This document shows, piece by piece, positions 1 to 10,026 of a stretch of 64,000 bases of DNA. The stretch spans positions 31,841 to 95,840 of the forward strand of contig JAFQRA010000038.1 of the NCBI GenBank assembly GCA_017410325.1, in the 5' to 3' direction. This DNA comes from Clostridia bacterium. GTDB lineage: Bacteria; Bacillota; Clostridia; Oscillospirales; Acutalibacteraceae. The position numbers and the translations under genes were made by a program. A model generated the notes under the pieces. That model was given only the letters and a program-made list of their open reading frames with translations. It did not search any database and was not told the origin of the DNA. Positions within the stretch are counted from its first letter, which is position 1. Every line of letters begins with the position of its first letter.

Positions 1-3000
1 GAATGGGACCGCGGCGGTGCTACAACAGACGGTACCAACGCTGTTACAGACGGTCTCAGCTGGGGTACAGGCTACGCAAAGTACAACGCTACAACCTACA
101 ATTCTGGTGTAACAGGCAGAAGCCCTCAGGCAGGTGCTGTTGAAAACAGCCTTGCAGCCTACGACCTTAAGTTCAACAAAACAACTAAAGAGCTTTACAT
201 CAGCGACGAAATAAGAACAGGTGAATACTATTATACAGCCGCTTCGTGGCAGGCTTATGAGGATGCCCGTTTTGCGGCGATGAACGCCTACAACTACCCG
301 ACCAAGGCACCCAAGACGGCTGCCGACTATGCCGCAAAGCAGGAAGGCCACGATTACGACGAGGTTAAGTTCGACTACGATGCAACTTACCCCGAAAAGG
401 AGGCAAGCACAACCGCCAGCAACGGTGCAGGTCTTGCCTGCTACTGTAAGGCGGAGATTGATACCGCTACCGTTGCGCTTGAAGCGGCACGTGCAGGCCT
501 TAAAAAGAAGGGCGAAAACGGCAACACCGAATACGACCATGTTGACGATGCTTATCAGTATCTTATTTCTGCTACAAGTTCGGCCGTTTACGACGGTGTA
601 GACGACCTTCGTGCATACGTTTACAATTACACAGACCCCGTAACCGGTGAAACGGAAACAAGACCCATCAAGCACGGTCTTGCAGGCATTTACGATTCAA
701 CAATCAATCCCGATAATAATAACGGTAACCAGCACAACTATCAGGTTGCTTCGCTTATGTTCCGCGCAAACCACGAAAAAGACGTTTTCAATTATATCTT
801 TACAGAGGAACAGGCCGCACTGTGGAACGAGAGAAATCCCGACAAACCTGTCAGCTCCGGCGCCGTTCGCACGGACGAGGACGGCAACCCGCTGGTCCTC
901 ATTGATAAAGGCACGGATTTAGTAGATTATATTGATGATACCGTTGAACTCGCTTCCAACGTTGAGGGCAACACTTATTACGATGCAGGTATTCTCTCCT
1001 TCCCGAAGGTAGACGGCAGCCGAGGCCCCGTTGGCCGAGGCAACACCTTCACACAGCTTGCTTTCGATAACTCCGCTTACTCAACCAACGCCGTTGACAA
1101 GATGCGTACAGCTATCGGTAACCGTATTAACTGGGGTAAGGGCGGCTACAACGAGTATTATCCCTACCTCGGAATGGTAGAGGGTGCATACAAGGGCGAC
1201 GCCAACGGTAAGGACGAAAACGGTAATCCTGTTACTAAGATGACCGAGGAAGACCTTATCAACAACCCCGGTAACTGGACCTGGAAGGAAATTGAGCACA
1301 GAGACGATATTCTCCGTGCCGCCTATGCTCTTACTCTTGTTGCTCCCACAATCCGCCTTGCAACAAGCTACCGTGAGGTTGAAGAAATCCTCAACAACCA
1401 GGATAACGATAAGAACAGAGGAGACGAAATCCTTGTTCCGCCTTACGATATCGGCGGCTCCGTTTACAACGACAAACAGCTTTGGAAGGTAACAATATTC
1501 CACGATTATGACGGCAGCTACGATACCGAAGACGATGCTTTCGAATACAATAACAGAACCTACAACACAACCGGTAAAACATGGTATACAGAAGAATCAT
1601 GGAACACTTTTGCCGCCGCAAGAGATGAGCTTGCAAAGCTTATCTTCAACGGCAGCGTAACCGGCGGTATATCCGATAATATTGTAAATCAGTACAACGT
1701 AAACGAAATCGAGCAGAACTTTGTTTACCAGAGTATGCTCGGCCAGACCCACTATACCTACGACCAGTATTACGACCTGACGGGTCAGAAGATTATTACC
1801 AGAGTTGCACCCAAGGACAGCGATACCGAGGGTATCAAAAACTTTGTAGGTTATTACACAAACGGTCACTATGCAAACCAGCAGGAAATTAATGAAGATT
1901 CCATCAGTAACCTTGCTGCTGCCGAAAACGGTCAGGCAAAGGTCAACGAATATGTTGATGCCTACTATGCAGCCATGAAAGCACTTAAGCTTAAGAAGCT
2001 TGACGAGTACGATTGGGCATACGGTGACGGCGAGACATATCCCGTAGTCGGCGAATTGGTTGACGGTGAGTACACCGAAGGCTCAATCAAGTGGAAAGTC
2101 AACGCTATGCTCACTGAACTTAAGAAAGAGCAGAACGTTGTTGACTTCAAAACCCTTCGTGAGGATCCGGAGGACTCTACAAAAATCACAGGAGCCGAGC
2201 TTATAACGGGCGAGAAAAAAATATCCTACTACAACACCACTGAAGAGCCGTACAAAACGGCGTACAACGAAGCAGTTGCCGCAGCAGACTATATTCTTGC
2301 TGTTATAGCTAGTACACCCAACTTCAACGGCACCGATAACCTCGGCGACAAGGTCAGTGATTTGGATGCAAGGCTTGACACTCTTAAGACAAATTACGAT
2401 ATAGTTGTTGGCAACGGTCAGTATATGGACGACAGCGCTTGGGACGGTATTATTGACCACCTCAACGAGCTTGCAGGTGTGCTTGGCACAGACAACGAAA
2501 TTACCCGTGGCCAGCTTGCCGCTAAGTTTAGGGTATTCTATAACGACCGTAAGTTTGACGCAGACGGAGATGAAAGCACAGACGAGGTTTTCATTTCTGC
2601 CGAAATTACCGATGCGGTTGCAGACTTTGACAAGGTAAATTCTGCTGCCGATAAGCAGAAGGCCATTAACGATGCCGTTGAGAGACTGTACAATGCACTC
2701 AATAACACGGCAACTGCTTATGATATAGCTCAGATAGTCGGCATAGAAAAGGATCCCACATCGGGCGAGACGGTATCTCCCGCAATCGGAACGGTACTCA
2801 GTTACCCGAAGGAGTATATGTTTAAGGTTTATAACTATACTTCTACTTCACGTGCAGGCACACACCTTGAAAGATCACGCTTTACGGATGACAGTATAGC
2901 TATACTTGAAACTCAGGCAAGAGCTTACAGAGACCACGAATACCCGATGCTTTCAACATACACATCGGAAATCGACGAACACGAGCTCGCAGCAAGCAAC

Positions 3001-6000
3001 CTTAAGAAGCTTGAAAGCGAGGGTGGTGTGCTTGTTGAAATGGGTGCGGTTATAACATACCTCGAATCCGCTATATCATACGCTGAAAGCCAGCTTTACG
3101 ATGTTGTTGACGGCGAAAAGGTTGTCAAGACCACAACAGCAACAAGCCCAGAAGGCACAACATACCCTGTTCCCAACTTTACTGAGGAATCTATTGCACA
3201 GCTCGAGGCAATTCTTGCAGAGGCGCAGGACGCAATTGACTCCAAACTTACTTATGTAGATCAGCTTACAATCGACAAGTTGACCTGGTTTGTTTATGAA
3301 GAAACAACGGATAATACGCAGTATCTTCTTGTTGGCGATACGGCGGGCTTAGAGTTGCTTTATCATGACATTTATACTTGGGAAACAGTTGACGGCAAGC
3401 TTGCAAGGAAAGAGAATTCTTCTTGGAACAGTTACTATGATATGCTTCTTTATGGTAACAGGCAAAACGAAGAATATCAGGGTATGACAGGCTACGGTCT
3501 CCAGGCAGGCCCGGCTTACTACGGTTTCCTTGAAGAGGAAATTAAGGGCAACACAATTATTAAGACTGTTACCAATGAGGAAACGGGCGAGACAACCACA
3601 ATAGTTGACGACACCTATATCGGCACTGTATGGAACGCTGACGGTTCACTTATTTTCAACGATAACGGTACCTCGGTCGGCGACAGAATATTCAAAAACT
3701 GGAGCTCATATATGGAGCATTACAATAATGCGGTAGCTCTTGTTAATGCTAAGGATAAGACTGTCAACGAGCAGGAAAGTGTTGTAGACGATGCAGCTAA
3801 GAAGCTTTATAATGCAAGAAACGCTCTTGAGCTGATGAACCTTTACTTCCCCAACAATACTGAGGCCTTTGAAACAGCCAAGGGCTGGTACAACGAGCTT
3901 TCCGCTTATGTACAGAAGACCGATGTTACAAGATACGGTTGGGAATATGTTGATGTTACAGAAGAGGTAACAGACGAAACAACAGGCGAGGTAACGACCG
4001 TTACAACAACTGTTTTCCAGAAGTCTGAGAATCCGCTTTCAAGCGTTACACAGTCCGTTTATATCTACAACGGCGTTACTCCCGAAATCGAGGCAGATAT
4101 CGACGAATTCAGGGCCAAGTACGCAAGCGAGAATTCAACAGAGGTTTACGATTCTCTTGCCGCTGCCGAAAACCTTTACAACGATATCAAGGCAGCTCTT
4201 ACCGACCCCGAAACAGAAGCTCTCTATACAGTCAAAAAGACCAACGATGAGTCCCTCATCGCAGGTATGCTGGACCTTACGGGCAGAATTGACCCTGAAA
4301 CTCAGGAGCTCGTCGGCGGCTACCTCGCAGGTACTTGGACGGTAACGTTTGACGAGGAAACAGGCGCTTCAACAGGCGTCTATGCAACAGACTTGCTTAA
4401 CAGCACTCAGGCCGGTCTTCTTCAGACATACCTCACTAATGCTCAGAATAAGATTAACTCCAAGGAAGACGCCACAGCCGGCTTCGGCGGTGCACTCGGC
4501 GCCCTCACAACAATCGTATTCGATGAGACCAAGAAGCCTGCAACCGACCTTCAGTTTGCTGTTCATATGAGAGACAACGAGCTCTTTGCCTTCCTTGATT
4601 ATACGTATACCAACAACCCTGATTTGGGCGGCCAGCTGGTAAACTACTACTATCAGGACGGTATGTACACATACAGACTGATTAGAGAGAATATTGCGAC
4701 CGAAATCAAAGGTCAGGTTAACGATTATTTCGGCGATCCTAAAAATTGGCCCAAGATTTATGAGATTCAGGGCACTACGTGGAACAGAGCAGACGCTGAG
4801 GTACCTGATAGCGGAATAGATGCTGTGGTTGACGGCTATAACGACCACTATGTAGATGAAGACGGGAATCCCGGTGAATCTTGGGGAGAATACAAAGGCG
4901 CAAACGAGAAGATTTGTGAAATTCTCGACCTTGTAGCTTCCCGTGCATATAACTATTCTGATGCACTTGCACGAGGTGTTATGCCGTTTGAAGTCGCGCA
5001 CTACACCTGGCTTGTAGACAACGCTTTCACCGAAGTCGGCGGTATTGATTATGTCCTTGCCGATGCTTCTGCTGTCAGTGCGGCAAACGAAGCTCCTTTC
5101 AATTACGATGTCAGTGTAGACAGCACGAATGCTCTTAATGAAGATCATAAAGGTTGGTATACAGCCGGTTACGGTGTTAAGGACGTTGCTGACGGTAAAT
5201 ACTATCTGTATTATAATGATGCAGAAGGTGCAGCAACTCCGTCCTGGTTTACAGAGGACAGCAGACTTAAGTTGCAAACAGCGCTTGATCTGTCTGAATT
5301 TGCAAACTACGGTATCTATGATCTCGATGAAGAGGGCAATGTGGTGAGCTTCTCATCGCTGGATAAGTTGGCAGTGTATACACCGGCTACATATTTCTTT
5401 ACCACCTATGGTGTTAATTTGACGGATATTGCAACGATTCCCACAGCAGGACAGTATCCTCACGAAAATTATGGATACTATTCCGGATACAACGATTTAA
5501 AGATACAGATTGATTCGTCACTTATAACAGTACAACATAATGCAATAGACACAATAGCGAACAACGCATACAGTGCTCTTCATGACCTTGAGCTTCTTCC
5601 CGCTACTGAGGCGTACAGAGACGTTTACAACACATATCTGAGCATAAAGGGTCAGCATATTGACGATGGCAACTGGAACGGCGACTCCTACAGTTCAGCA
5701 ACTACAATATCTAATGTTGACTTTACGTTCTACAACTTATTAAACGAGACACAGTTAAGCAGAATTGCAGGCATGTACAGCGAACTGAACTATGATGCTG
5801 CACCGCCCTACGGTACTGTTCTCAGAGCATCATACAGCGGTTTCCTTGATAAGTATACTCAGCCAGATGAGTATGCAGATCAGGAAAATAACCCCTGGTA
5901 CAGTATGGAGACGTACATTACCAATTTCATTGATGCGGGTGCTACCATAACCATTGACCAGGCAGAGACGGTTAATAGCTATGATAAGACTGATAATATT

Positions 6001-9000
6001 ACATCAATAATGGAAACACTTGTTGATGACTATCTGTCAAAGCTTGAATTCGACGACCTTGTTTACGACAATTTGGATGCTGTTGTAAAAGCTTTCCTCG
6101 GCGATAACCTTGCTAATGGTCTTGCCGCTGTTAAGTCAACACTCCAGAATATGGGCTTTACAGTAGGCTTCAACTATGACGGTAAGTTCTATCCGTTGAG
6201 TTACTACACCGATGACTCGCTACTTCAGGTTGCAGGTATTCTGAGATACATGAATGTTCTTGCGGACGGTAAGATTATTGAAAAGATAATCAACACGGAA
6301 AAATACAAGTGGATAGGAGATACCTTCCCCTTGCCGATAACAGAATTCAATGTTGACTACAAGGGCTCGTTCTATACTTCTACAACTGACCAGAACAAGA
6401 TTGACAGCTCGAAAGAGGGAGATAACAGCGTATTGCTGGCCTTCCTTACCGCGCTCAATGAAGATCTTATACTTAAGCCTGTTGATACTGACGGCTACAA
6501 GAACAGCGAAGGCCATGATATAACCGGTATTGAGACAGCTATAAAGGAAGCTGAAGCTATTATTGCAAGTATTGCTAAGTACGATACAACCGACGCTTCC
6601 TGGACGGTATTTGAAACAGAGCACGCAAAGGCAGAGACTCTTTTCGGTAACGCAAAGAATTACAACATTACCGATCAGCAGCTTTTCGATGACCAGACTT
6701 CAGCTCTTATGACAGCTATTTCGAACCTTAAACTTCTTGCCGATAACTACGCTCCTTCCATGACGCTTAAGACATCGGTAGCTGCTGTTGACGAGTTCTA
6801 CAGCAAGGAAGCTTATGAGGTTGATCTCAGACAAGCAGACTCCGCAAGCTTTACAGCTACAGGCGAAGGCGACAACGTAACTTATACGGCTAACCCTGCG
6901 GCAGGTACATTCTTCGTTCCCAACAGCAGCGGTTACTCGCTTATCGTTTACACCAACGAGCTCGACCCCAGAATTGTTATCAACTTGGAAGACATTGATC
7001 AGGTAATGGAAGAGGGCATAAACGGTGCGGCAGATGTTGTACAGGATGCCGCAAAGAAAGAATACATTTCTATCAATGCCGTGAAGACAAGCGGTGTTAC
7101 AGCTAATGTTATTGCCGGTACAATCGTTCCCGCACACAATAATATTGCGGAAAAATTGACTGTTGAAAAAGCCTTGGCTGCAACAGCTAACCAGGCTGTT
7201 GAGGTTACAAACAGCTCGGAGGTCAAGGGCTCATCCGCATTTGCAATTCTTGCTCCCCGATTTGTTGAAGGCACGGCAACACAGGCGGCTGTTTACACAA
7301 TCCAAGCCCGCGACGGTTCGGAAAGAAACGTTGACGGCGGTACTGTTTACGGCAACCCTGTTAATCAGTTGGATTTCGGAGATTCACAGGATCCTGTTGA
7401 CATCAAGGTACTTGACAGCGATAATAAGATTGCAATTTACATTTACTACTACAGCCTGAAGGCTGCAGACGGTACGGACGAAGGTATCAACGCAGACGGT
7501 ACGGCTCTTGCTGCTCCCGCAATTTCAGGTACTCACGTTCCCAGTGCTCTTCTTTCCGGCGAGCCCGGCTTCAAGGGTACCGACTGGAGAAACGGCGTTC
7601 TTCTTCAAAGAAGCTTCTCAAGCTCTCACAGAGTTTGGGAATACGTTTCCGAGGTTAAGAAGAGTGAGAACAGTCCGTACAACAACGTAAACGGTACACT
7701 CGGTGTTCCCGTATACAACGACCCGACCTTCGGCCAGCTCAACACAGGTAGCTTCTACTACGTGCTTGATGAAAAAGTTGAAGCAGATGCAGAAGTTATA
7801 GAAGCTTATAACAGCGAAAACAATTCCGTTGCGGGCTGTATGGACTACGACAGAGCTACAGTTGCAAAGGAAATGATGATCAGCAAGATCAACGAAAAAG
7901 ACTCTACGGTATTTGCTGAGATGAAGGCATCCGGCAGATTCTACAACTACGGTGACTACGAGACCGACGAGTTTGGTAACGTACTGTATAACGGCGATGA
8001 GCCCAAGTGGATCAACTGGGCACAGGCAATCGGCGGTAAGGTTGAAAACGGCGACCTCGTATTTGTTCACGTTGTTGACAGATGGGGTAACGTTGTTAAC
8101 AGAATTATCGAGATTACAAACCTTGACGAAAACGCACCCGAGGTCAGCTCGGATGCAGCCGGTGCTGTCACAATCGATGAAACAGGCGGTTCAGGTCTTG
8201 CTGATATTCAGGTTCACAACGGCGATTTCAGCCTTGGTGAGTTTAAGTATGAGGTCAACCAGAGCCAGACTGTCATAAAGCTTGAAGGTGAAATCACCAA
8301 CAAGGCAGAAGTTTACTGCGTAAGCAACGTATTGACAATCGTCAACCTTGTTCCCGGCAAGACATATCTGATCGGTGCCGAGGACAAGGCAGGCAACAGA
8401 AGCACAACAGCAGTTAAGGCAGATGCAGAGGGTCACATCGTTCTCACCATTGACAATAAGATTGTTCAGACCGGCGAGGATATGGGTCTTGAGGGTAACA
8501 GCTCAGCCTTCACGCTCAACGGTACGGATACAATCATTCTCAACTCCGGTGAAGAATCATCCGTTATAAACGCAAAACTCGAAGGCAATGTCTTTGCTAA
8601 CCGCACAATCAGACACTACATTACAACCAAGGACAATGTAGAAGCACTGAAGACGGTTTACCAGGACGGTACTGTTGAAGAGTTCACGGCTGAAAACGCT
8701 ACCGTTAAGGATAACGGCGACGGAACTCTTGTCTGGACAATCAAGCGTAAGCTTGCTGAGGGTGAGCACAAGTATGATGTTTATGCAAAGGTTAACGGCA
8801 AGTATGAGACCTACTATGCAGTTGCCGTAATCAATGCAACAACAAGAACAGTTAAGATCGAATGCACTAACGTAGGTCAGGGTGCAACAGAGCTTAAGTT
8901 CAGCGGTTCACTTTCATTTGACATTGCTAACTATATTTCCAAGGAAGTTCCTTACGGAGCACAGGTAACAATAACGGCCAAGGCATATACAGCATACGAA

Positions 9001-9924
9001 GGCTGTGAGTTCTATTATTGGATAAACAACACAACCGACAGAATTATTAACACAGCAGATGTTTACGAGTTCAAGGCTGTTGCCAATGCGGACTACATTG
9101 CACAGTTCACAAACAACTCAACCTGCATTGACGGTAAAAAGTTTGTTGTTTATGTAAACAACGCAAAGAACGTTATCGACAGATTTGAGCTTGCTGAAGG
9201 CGATGATTACGCAGTTCCTTCCGGCCCCGTTCTTCCCGATTACACCTTCAAGGGCTGGAGCATGACGAAGGCTGAGGTTCTTGCAAGCGAAAAGGCTACC
9301 GTTATTGTTGAACCGATTTATGAGCTTAACGCTTCCTACACGGTTTCAATCGCTCAGGGTAACTACACCGCAACAGGCGCAGGCACATACACAGCAGAGG
9401 CTAACCAGAGAGCTGTTGTTACAATCAGCACAAGCGCTAAGGACGGCGAGGGCAAGGACTTCCTCTACTGGATTGATGCAGATACCGATGAAATCGTTTC
9501 CTACGACAGAACGTATTCATTCTTCTGCGTAAAGGATACCGAGCTTGCTCCCGTTTACGGTGATGCTTCAACAGTTAAGGCTGAGCCCATCGTAAGAATT
9601 ACAGAAGTCAAGTTCAATGCATTCAGCGGTAAGGCCAGCTTCTTTGCTGAACGTTCTGTACCTGAGGAGTATACAATTCTTCAGACAGGTATCGTTGTTA
9701 CCAAGACCGAGTCTATCGGAACAAACGAGGAAGTATTTGTTGTCGGCGGCACATCCACCGCAGCAGGTACCTCAACAAGCACCGCAAACAACGGTTACTA
9801 CAGCGCAAGCACCTCTGTTGCAACGGGCCAGACGGTCTGGGCAAGAGCTTACGTTATCTACGAAACCGCAGACGGTGAAATCCTTGAGGTATACGGCCCC
9901 GTAGTTTCATACACGGTTGACTGA
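1..9924 (+). CDS. Giant FIVAR-repeat surface protein, 5'-truncated by window edge
   Basis: The frame is open from base 1, so the ATG at 280 is internal and the start lies outside the window; about 3300 residues are visible. The protein is acidic, Asp/Asn/Thr/Tyr-rich and almost Cys-free, as expected for an extracellular protein. FIVAR-like helical repeats recur, each opening with a [YF]T-x-[EDA]-S signature, for example near bases 225, 1590, 2880, 3180, 5250 and 6205, with another FIVAR-like helix pair near 6605. The last 700 residues switch to beta-rich modules: an Ig-like stretch near 8110-8450 and two InlB/Listeria-Bacteroides-type repeats near 8940-9550 with FYYWI, FKGWS and FLYWI cores. 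It ends SYTVD with no LPxTG sorting motif or C-terminal membrane helix, so any wall anchor must be N-terminal or non-covalent. FIVAR modules in other proteins bind carbohydrate or matrix; adhesion is an inference. Confidence 0.85.
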   Translation, partial: EWDRGGATTDGTNAVTDGLSWGTGYAKYNATTYNSGVTGRSPQAGAVENSLAAYDLKFNKTTKELYISDEIRTGEYYYTAASWQAYEDARFAAMNAYNYPTKAPKTAADYAAKQEGHDYDEVKFDYDATYPEKEASTTASNGAGLACYCKAEIDTATVALEAARAGLKKKGENGNTEYDHVDDAYQYLISATSSAVYDGVDDLRAYVYNYTDPVTGETETRPIKHGLAGIYDSTINPDNNNGNQHNYQVASLMFRANHEKDVFNYIFTEEQAALWNERNPDKPVSSGAVRTDEDGNPLVLIDKGTDLVDYIDDTVELASNVEGNTYYDAGILSFPKVDGSRGPVGRGNTFTQLAFDNSAYSTNAVDKMRTAIGNRINWGKGGYNEYYPYLGMVEGAYKGDANGKDENGNPVTKMTEEDLINNPGNWTWKEIEHRDDILRAAYALTLVAPTIRLATSYREVEEILNNQDNDKNRGDEILVPPYDIGGSVYNDKQLWKVTIFHDYDGSYDTEDDAFEYNNRTYNTTGKTWYTEESWNTFAAARDELAKLIFNGSVTGGISDNIVNQYNVNEIEQNFVYQSMLGQTHYTYDQYYDLTGQKIITRVAPKDSDTEGIKNFVGYYTNGHYANQQEINEDSISNLAAAENGQAKVNEYVDAYYAAMKALKLKKLDEYDWAYGDGETYPVVGELVDGEYTEGSIKWKVNAMLTELKKEQNVVDFKTLREDPEDSTKITGAELITGEKKISYYNTTEEPYKTAYNEAVAAADYILAVIASTPNFNGTDNLGDKVSDLDARLDTLKTNYDIVVGNGQYMDDSAWDGIIDHLNELAGVLGTDNEITRGQLAAKFRVFYNDRKFDADGDESTDEVFISAEITDAVADFDKVNSAADKQKAINDAVERLYNALNNTATAYDIAQIVGIEKDPTSGETVSPAIGTVLSYPKEYMFKVYNYTSTSRAGTHLERSRFTDDSIAILETQARAYRDHEYPMLSTYTSEIDEHELAASNLKKLESEGGVLVEMGAVITYLESAISYAESQLYDVVDGEKVVKTTTATSPEGTTYPVPNFTEESIAQLEAILAEAQDAIDSKLTYVDQLTIDKLTWFVYEETTDNTQYLLVGDTAGLELLYHDIYTWETVDGKLARKENSSWNSYYDMLLYGNRQNEEYQGMTGYGLQAGPAYYGFLEEEIKGNTIIKTVTNEETGETTTIVDDTYIGTVWNADGSLIFNDNGTSVGDRIFKNWSSYMEHYNNAVALVNAKDKTVNEQESVVDDAAKKLYNARNALELMNLYFPNNTEAFETAKGWYNELSAYVQKTDVTRYGWEYVDVTEEVTDETTGEVTTVTTTVFQKSENPLSSVTQSVYIYNGVTPEIEADIDEFRAKYASENSTEVYDSLAAAENLYNDIKAALTDPETEALYTVKKTNDESLIAGMLDLTGRIDPETQELVGGYLAGTWTVTFDEETGASTGVYATDLLNSTQAGLLQTYLTNAQNKINSKEDATAGFGGALGALTTIVFDETKKPATDLQFAVHMRDNELFAFLDYTYTNNPDLGGQLVNYYYQDGMYTYRLIRENIATEIKGQVNDYFGDPKNWPKIYEIQGTTWNRADAEVPDSGIDAVVDGYNDHYVDEDGNPGESWGEYKGANEKICEILDLVASRAYNYSDALARGVMPFEVAHYTWLVDNAFTEVGGIDYVLADASAVSAANEAPFNYDVSVDSTNALNEDHKGWYTAGYGVKDVADGKYYLYYNDAEGAATPSWFTEDSRLKLQTALDLSEFANYGIYDLDEEGNVVSFSSLDKLAVYTPATYFFTTYGVNLTDIATIPTAGQYPHENYGYYSGYNDLKIQIDSSLITVQHNAIDTIANNAYSALHDLELLPATEAYRDVYNTYLSIKGQHIDDGNWNGDSYSSATTISNVDFTFYNLLNETQLSRIAGMYSELNYDAAPPYGTVLRASYSGFLDKYTQPDEYADQENNPWYSMETYITNFIDAGATITIDQAETVNSYDKTDNITSIMETLVDDYLSKLEFDDLVYDNLDAVVKAFLGDNLANGLAAVKSTLQNMGFTVGFNYDGKFYPLSYYTDDSLLQVAGILRYMNVLADGKIIEKIINTEKYKWIGDTFPLPITEFNVDYKGSFYTSTTDQNKIDSSKEGDNSVLLAFLTALNEDLILKPVDTDGYKNSEGHDITGIETAIKEAEAIIASIAKYDTTDASWTVFETEHAKAETLFGNAKNYNITDQQLFDDQTSALMTAISNLKLLADNYAPSMTLKTSVAAVDEFYSKEAYEVDLRQADSASFTATGEGDNVTYTANPAAGTFFVPNSSGYSLIVYTNELDPRIVINLEDIDQVMEEGINGAADVVQDAAKKEYISINAVKTSGVTANVIAGTIVPAHNNIAEKLTVEKALAATANQAVEVTNSSEVKGSSAFAILAPRFVEGTATQAAVYTIQARDGSERNVDGGTVYGNPVNQLDFGDSQDPVDIKVLDSDNKIAIYIYYYSLKAADGTDEGINADGTALAAPAISGTHVPSALLSGEPGFKGTDWRNGVLLQRSFSSSHRVWEYVSEVKKSENSPYNNVNGTLGVPVYNDPTFGQLNTGSFYYVLDEKVEADAEVIEAYNSENNSVAGCMDYDRATVAKEMMISKINEKDSTVFAEMKASGRFYNYGDYETDEFGNVLYNGDEPKWINWAQAIGGKVENGDLVFVHVVDRWGNVVNRIIEITNLDENAPEVSSDAAGAVTIDETGGSGLADIQVHNGDFSLGEFKYEVNQSQTVIKLEGEITNKAEVYCVSNVLTIVNLVPGKTYLIGAEDKAGNRSTTAVKADAEGHIVLTIDNKIVQTGEDMGLEGNSSAFTLNGTDTIILNSGEESSVINAKLEGNVFANRTIRHYITTKDNVEALKTVYQDGTVEEFTAENATVKDNGDGTLVWTIKRKLAEGEHKYDVYAKVNGKYETYYAVAVINATTRTVKIECTNVGQGATELKFSGSLSFDIANYISKEVPYGAQVTITAKAYTAYEGCEFYYWINNTTDRIINTADVYEFKAVANADYIAQFTNNSTCIDGKKFVVYVNNAKNVIDRFELAEGDDYAVPSGPVLPDYTFKGWSMTKAEVLASEKATVIVEPIYELNASYTVSIAQGNYTATGAGTYTAEANQRAVVTISTSAKDGEGKDFLYWIDADTDEIVSYDRTYSFFCVKDTELAPVYGDASTVKAEPIVRITEVKFNAFSGKASFFAERSVPEEYTILQTGIVVTKTESIGTNEEVFVVGGTSTAAGTSTSTANNGYYSASTSVATGQTVWARAYVIYETADGEILEVYGPVVSYTVD

Positions 9925-9938
9925 TTCCTAACTTTGTT

Positions 9939-9970
9939 ACAGCGTGCCGATTAACACCCGGCACGCTGTT
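9939..9970 (+). terminator. Intrinsic terminator of the giant protein gene
   Basis: An 11-bp GC-rich stem (arms 9939-9949 and 9959-9969) begins 15 bases after the stop. The T tract is weak, but no other terminator lies before the next ribosome binding site. Confidence 0.6.
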
Positions 9971-10026
9971 ATACTTTAGTAAGCAGTAAAAATATAGTTA
10001 AAAATAATTTGCTCCGGAGGTACACC

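Noticed and set aside
4369-5277. 302-residue minus-strand frame within the giant protein gene
   Set aside because: A product of low stop frequency opposite a gene with biased codons; no start signal or family match.
280-9924. ATG 280 as the true start of the giant protein
   Set aside because: The frame is open and similar in composition back to base 1, including a FIVAR-like motif before 280; no ribosome binding site precedes 280.
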